A stretch of DNA of 64,000 nt, taken from NCBI GenBank assembly GCA_944474755.1, contig OX104112.1:65520433-65584432 (forward strand), written 5' to 3'. Of the stretch, positions 62,501-64,000 are shown piece by piece (the first letter of the stretch is position 1; the number at the start of each line of letters is the position of its first letter). Origin of the DNA: Limnoperna fortunei (lineage: Eukaryota > Mollusca > Bivalvia > Mytilida > Modiolidae). Below the pieces are notes generated by a model that had not been told where the DNA came from, did not search any database, and was given only the letters and a program-made list of their open reading frames with translations. The translations under genes and the position numbers were made by a program.

Positions 62501-64000
62501 TGATGAACAAATATTCAAAAGAATTTCTGATTACTCTTTAAGTAACGAATCTTCACGTAGGTTTTTAAATTTTAGCTCAAAGATTGTTATTTTGTAATTG
62601 CTTTTGTCATTGAGGTAACTTTCAGCTTTATGTAACAATAATGCTTATGTACATATTTATAAACAGGGCAGTAATATACCTCTTAAAAATGCTAATCTAC
62701 TTAATATACTCTACACAACTATAAAATTTCAGACAAAATCAAACATTTCACATTTTGGTCTGTTTTAATAACTGAAACTGAATGCCACTGTGGTAGGTAG
62801 TTGACCATGTACTGTAATATGTCAATGCTAGGGTTGTCAGTTTAATCCCAAGTCACATCTCCAACATTAGAGGTCAAGGGTTGGCAAATTTTCTGCAGAA
62901 GTATTTTTACCTTATATGCCAGCTTACTAGTACTCTGCAAATAAAGAACTGAATGCCATGATGTAGCTGAACAATTTGTGGAAACGGTTTAAAATCCTGT
63001 TCATACAAATAACTAAATTTAAGAATTAAAATAACATTAGTCAAGTACAAGGTCATTAAAGATTATTTTAATGGACCTAGATGGCTGCTCAGACTTGATT
63101 TGTTATTCTTGTAGGTCAACCTGATCTTGAAAAAAGGTTAAAACGAATATCTGATTGTACTTTGAGCAAAGTCTACCGACGTAGGTTTTTTTTTATCACA
63201 CAGGAATGTAGATGTATTATATCCTCCACAGGACTCCATCATTATTCTTATATCAATAATGCATAATGGTGTAATGCACATGAATGTACTTATCACATAT
63301 ATAACCTTCTAAGCATCTGTTATATACATTGTCCCAGAAGTTGTCTAAAATCTAATAAAGTATGTCACTTTTCTATCCTAAAGAAGCATGATTAATATTT
63401 ATAATATGATCACATTAAAGGAATGGCATGTAATATGAGATGACCTTTCTGAAGGCATATTGATTTTTTTATATTTACATGATGTGACTATGCTTTAAAT
63501 AAGAATGTTGTTTAAATTTTCTAAAAGCATGTAAATCATTGTTTATCAGTTCTTATTATTTTTATGACAGCCCCTATGTCTCAGATTTCTTTGTCTGCAA
63601 AATACTTCTTGTCAGTATGTTAAAAGTTTTAACTTAAAACTTTTATTGTTTTGAGTTTATTTGAAAATAAATATATTTAATGTTTTAAAAGTATATAATA
63701 AAAATAAAATATTAATTGAAAAAGAACAGGATTTAACAAATTTATGACATTTTTTAATTAAGTGGTTAGTTGTGATATAAAATCTGCTGTTTTGTTTCGA
63801 AGATAACGAGTTATGAAAAAAACATGGGAGACTATTTTATCCCAAATAATTTTGAAAATTCAAATTATATTTGATTTATTTCAGGTTTTTCAGTCAATCA
63901 GTTAGACAATCCAACATCTACTAGATCAAAACAAATCAATCCTCCATCTACAAAAGTGCTATATTTCACAGATAAAACTGTCAACCCTAGTATGTGTACT
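38515..64000 (+). CDS. DIXDC1: Dixin (DIX domain-containing protein 1) gene, 3' incomplete
   Basis: Eighteen exons, listed separately, join into one frame of 692 codons reaching the window edge. Residues 21-130 form a calponin-homology domain (QQLQAYVAWVNSQLKKKPGV; GGEKLSGV; DIVEGNLKSIMRLILALAAH) very close to vertebrate dixin. A Ser-rich linker (about 150-260) follows, then a Gln/Glu/Leu coiled coil (about 280-475), the conserved post-coil block ELHVVRDAIHSLRLNF...DPQQHK...EQFV (about 510-548), a 22-residue exon present three times (588-653), and TKVLYFTDKTVNPSM (676-690), the opening of the DIX domain. By family knowledge dixin polymerises through DIX, binds Dishevelled and Axin and modulates Wnt signalling, with CH/coiled-coil links to the cytoskeleton. 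The start at 38515 gives a short unconserved leader; a longer alternative 5' exon is possible. The rest of DIX lies beyond 64000. Confidence 0.96.
38575..41530. other. DIXDC1 intron 1
   Basis: AT-rich, 2.96 kb. A short hairpin-like pair, GAAGGTGCAGTCATGGAGG... / ACTGCACCTTC, lies at about 39628-39663. No exon or clear transposon was identified. Confidence 0.5.
41531..41660 (+). CDS. DIXDC1: DIXDC1 exon 2 (CH domain)
   Basis: Acceptor TTTTACAG, donor GTTG|GTAAGA. It encodes QQLQAYVAWVNSQLKKKPGV then RLIEDLRNDMKDGVAMIELI, the first half of the CH domain and a near match to vertebrate dixin. Confidence 0.96.
42084..42209 (+). CDS. DIXDC1: DIXDC1 exon 3 (CH domain)
   Basis: Acceptor GTTTTAG, donor AAAG|GTATAA. 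It encodes GGEKLSGVHTCPSTYGEMRE then NVERIIQYMTSNRIRMHHTN, the central CH helices. Phase 1 on both sides. Confidence 0.95.
42850..42986 (+). CDS. DIXDC1: DIXDC1 exon 4 (CH domain end)
   Basis: Acceptor CTGTTTTAG, donor CACAG|GTAAAT. It encodes DIVEGNLKSIMRLILALAAH then FKPQSV, the highly conserved last CH helix, and a polar tail ending VTGIAQ. Confidence 0.96.
43250..45420. repeat. Intronic minisatellite rich in TGATGTCAT motifs
   Basis: Units of about 40 bp (compound ~80 bp) alternate TTCATAATGATGTCATAAGC, ATCAACTTTTCATTGTGATG and TGTCATAAGCTGTACAGAAT. Homogeneity is highest at 43740-44900 and decays toward both ends. Each unit carries ATGATGTCAT or GTGATGTCAT, one base from the CRE/ATF palindrome. 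It lies wholly inside DIXDC1 intron 4. Confidence 0.93.
45769..45866 (+). CDS. DIXDC1: DIXDC1 exon 5
   Basis: Acceptor AAACATAG, donor GAAG|GTGAGT. It encodes GASAALAEARRNAAKAGNSF then RRNRSTMNYSDR, matching the Ala-rich/Arg-rich segment after the CH domain in vertebrate dixin (QGAAAALADV...). Confidence 0.92.
45867..52973. other. DIXDC1 intron 5 (7.1 kb)
   Basis: Mostly AT-rich sequence without recognisable exons. At about 50380-50434, TGTCCTGAATGTATCTGAAA and TATTGCTTGCTGGACGTAAA match about 43409-43463: two solo tails of a repeat related to the SINE 3' region. Short open frames at 46677, 48608, 49790 and 51928 show no conserved features. Confidence 0.5.
52974..53194 (+). CDS. DIXDC1: DIXDC1 exon 6 (Ser-rich linker)
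   Basis: Acceptor TTTTTCAG, donor TATG|GTGAGT. It enters in phase 2 and encodes RRTYHEGSSSEHFSDSDQSF ... STARCSPIILTDSSSPNEPC, a Ser/Asp-rich linker comparable in place to the Ser-rich stretch of vertebrate dixin. The competing open frame from 52880 is out of register. Confidence 0.88.
54847..54989 (+). CDS. DIXDC1: DIXDC1 exon 7
   Basis: Acceptor CTTTTCAG, donor GATGTG|GTAAGT. It encodes AKDSGTELEDSGSNTVDRAQ then YEDLLQEYMELSDTMSNTKR, the start of the coiled coil. Confidence 0.9.
55249..55499 (+). mobile_element. tRNA-derived SINE in DIXDC1 intron 7
   Basis: The head GGGGCCTCGGTGGCCGAGTA, a B-box-like segment and the shared body run to the tail ATCAAACAAAAAA. TCAAAGTAGTCTC flanks it at 55236-55248 and 55500-55512, a perfect 13-bp target duplication. 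It is in sense orientation and ends about 50 bp before exon 8. Confidence 0.92.
55548..55628 (+). CDS. DIXDC1: DIXDC1 exon 8
   Basis: Acceptor CTTTTTCAG, donor CAAGTG|GTAAGG. 27 codons: LLSGEPPDGAEDSPRPVIPG then SSPAEQV. It corresponds to the LLNGSLPEDE...PEEQL stretch of vertebrate dixin. Confidence 0.9.
55909..56118 (+). CDS. DIXDC1: DIXDC1 exon 9 (coiled coil)
   Basis: Acceptor CCCTTGAAG, donor GAAAAG|GTAACA. It encodes VVLESQLIQVQEACSELRED then LSRTKNDCMQLQGTKSGLQQ and RMADQEEKLSQLKAELLRRD, a heptad-bearing coiled coil with clear resemblance to vertebrate dixin (LQGIKDALQQRL). Confidence 0.93.
56595..56648 (+). CDS. DIXDC1: DIXDC1 exon 10 (18-codon microexon)
   Basis: Acceptor AACTTTCAG, donor TTAAGA|GTAAGT. 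It encodes GELKMKIFERDKTIAELR, a coiled-coil continuation. It is in phase 0 on both sides, so skipping would keep frame. Confidence 0.88.
56993..57139 (+). CDS. DIXDC1: DIXDC1 exon 11 (coiled coil)
   Basis: Acceptor CTATTTCAG, donor AGAGGG|GTATGT. It encodes KDIAKRNLRMEQLQNEIQLQ and further QEKESVTRALKQQIADLHER, phase 0 to phase 0. Confidence 0.9.
57481..57591 (+). CDS. DIXDC1: DIXDC1 exon 12
   Basis: Acceptor TTTGTTTAAG, donor GGAATT|GTAAGT. It encodes ATLSARVASQDKRMAKLEGK then ILQTGEPYQREATPSGI, the end of the coiled coil and a short linker. Confidence 0.87.
57933..58091 (+). CDS. DIXDC1: DIXDC1 exon 13 (conserved post-coil block)
   Basis: Acceptor CCCTTTTGCAG, donor GGCCAG|GTAAGT. It encodes PGEELHVVRDAIHSLRLNFK then TSDPQQHKLDTVEQFVCSLL, matching the LQLVRDALRSLRNSF...DPQHHTIDSLEQ block of vertebrate dixin. 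Its last ~30 bp and donor are the founder of the adjoining minisatellite. Confidence 0.93.
58063..58595 (+). repeat. Minisatellite derived from exon 13 end and its splice donor
   Basis: About ten degenerate units of 35-80 bp repeat the pattern ACCGTCGAACAATCTGTCCA, A(T/C)GGCCA, GTAAGTACAAGTAAATACA. Exact GTAAGT donors recur at 58092, 58170, 58217, 58268 and 58521. The founder unit is coding; later copies decay. Using the second donor would add 78 bp (26 codons) in frame without a stop. Confidence 0.88.
58596..59151. other. Rest of DIXDC1 intron 13
   Basis: A direct duplication of TAACAACGTACTGG occurs at about 58660 and 58723, each followed by TTTATCAC and later AAATTACAGA. The 101-codon open frame at 58618-58923 spans this duplication and has no homology that I recognise, so I do not call it a gene. 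Confidence 0.5.
59152..59236 (+). CDS. DIXDC1: DIXDC1 exon 14
   Basis: Acceptor ATTTTTTTCAG, donor GCACA|GTGAGT. It encodes YTYARCLNFDSTGDVRRSPI then TSIPGSQH. It enters in phase 0 and leaves in phase 1, the phase shared by the following exon series. Confidence 0.8.
59615..59860 (+). repeat. Short copy of GTCCGTCC dispersed repeat
   Basis: GAGGGTATATAGTAATGGGA, TCCGTCCGTCCATTACACTT and a single ~180-bp unit with GAATGAAATTTGATGAAACT precede an end resembling GGGGTATCAATTAGTGCTCA. It lies in DIXDC1 intron 14 and is the single-unit relative of 60747-61980. Confidence 0.8.
60747..61980 (+). repeat. Long copy of dispersed repeat, six tandem ~170-bp units
   Basis: After GAGCCGGGGGTATATAGTGT and (CCGT)n at about 60775-60796, a unit containing CACTGAATGGAATTTGATGA, ACTTACACAGAATC and TTTGGGGTTTCCCATAGAAA repeats about six times (about 60800, 60977, 61142, 61313, 61484, 61660). 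It ends GGTGAGCATTGCTCACAGGG at about 61957-61976. Open frames here arise from the repetition. Confidence 0.85.
62091..62156 (+). CDS. DIXDC1: DIXDC1 exon 15 (first of three homologous 66-bp exons)
   Basis: Acceptor TTATTTGCAG, donor AAGC|GTATGT. With the split codon it encodes SQPDLEQTLQRISDCSLSNT then YK. Phase 1-1 makes it a symmetric cassette. Confidence 0.88.
62491..62556 (+). CDS. DIXDC1: DIXDC1 exon 16 (second homologous 66-bp exon)
   Basis: Acceptor TTATTTGTAG, donor TCAC|GTAGGT. It encodes RRSDDEQIFKRISDYSLSNE then SS. It has the same length, phases and RISDxSLSN core as exon 15. Confidence 0.88.
62790..63010 (+). mobile_element. Highly diverged SINE relative
   Basis: ATGCCATGATGTAGCTGAAC then AATTTGTGGAAACGG resembles the ATGATATAGCTGAAAAATTG tail of the SINEs. 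Upstream text (GTTGACCATG...GGTTGTCAGTTTAATCCCAA) may be a decayed tRNA-like head. It lies between exons 16 and 17. Confidence 0.5.
63115..63180 (+). CDS. DIXDC1: DIXDC1 exon 17 (third homologous 66-bp exon)
   Basis: Acceptor ATTCTTGTAG, donor CGAC|GTAGGT. It encodes RQPDLEKRLKRISDCTLSKV then YR. It is closest to exon 15 at the start (QPDLE) and shares the KRISD core with exon 16. Confidence 0.88.
63885..64000 (+). CDS. DIXDC1: DIXDC1 exon 18, start of DIX domain (cut by window edge)
   Basis: Acceptor TTTATTTCAG. It encodes RFSVNQLDNPTSTRSKQINP then PSTKVLYFTDKTVNPSMCT. TKVLYFTD is the first beta strand of the DIX domain. A possible donor AGTATGT lies 11 bp before the edge, but family alignment suggests the exon continues. 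Confidence 0.92.

Overview
This is an AT-rich animal nuclear window with split genes: standard GT-AG introns, small exons, long introns and dense dispersed repeats. The repeat flora points to a lophotrochozoan, most likely a bivalve mollusc. It includes a tRNA-derived SINE with A and B boxes, 'GTCCGTCCG' repeats followed by 'GATGAAACTTTACA'-like text, and degraded LINE, Tc1/mariner and other RT remnants. That placement is inference. Nothing bacterial or viral was seen.

Layout: 1-1490 holds no recognisable gene. 1491-9442 is a satellite array of about 185-187 bp monomers, roughly 35 copies, with higher-order duplications. One monomer carries two insertions: a short GGCCGG-ended element and a 1154-bp fold-back element with ~500-bp inverted arms and an 8-bp target duplication. 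10044-21775 is a plus-strand gene of at least eight exons. Its joined frame stays open for 779 residues and encodes two zinc-finger-like motifs, a tyrosine-recombinase (phage-integrase-like) core with most catalytic residues in place, an acidic linker and a C-terminal Myb/SANT-like segment. Its 5' end was not found. 21761-22262 is a three-copy tandem repeat overlapping its stop codon.

22.3-38.5 kb is a repeat-rich spacer: a bivalve-type dispersed repeat, a LINE 3' fragment, a (TA)n tract, a perfect 33-bp x4 repeat, a minus-strand RT relic, a degraded Tc1/mariner element, and two palindromic MITEs with 9-bp target duplications. It also has two candidate coding segments of unknown identity (30864-31107 and 32208-32687).

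38515-64000 is the 5' and central part of a DIXDC1 (dixin/Ccd1) orthologue on the plus strand. Eighteen exons join in one open frame of 692 residues: CH domain, Ser-rich linker, coiled coil, conserved post-coil segment, then the first residues of the DIX domain. The gene runs off the right edge. Unusual features are three consecutive homologous 66-bp exons (all phase 1-1) just before the DIX domain, a minisatellite built from the end of exon 13 plus its splice donor, and a ~1.8-kb intronic minisatellite carrying dozens of TGATGTCA motifs.

The two main genes are not obviously functionally linked. Dixin acts in Wnt/Dishevelled signalling by family knowledge. The recombinase-like protein has no function I can name; its domain order suggests a DNA-binding protein derived from, or still part of, a eukaryotic tyrosine-recombinase element. 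All exon boundaries come from reading splice consensus and frame continuity, not transcripts.
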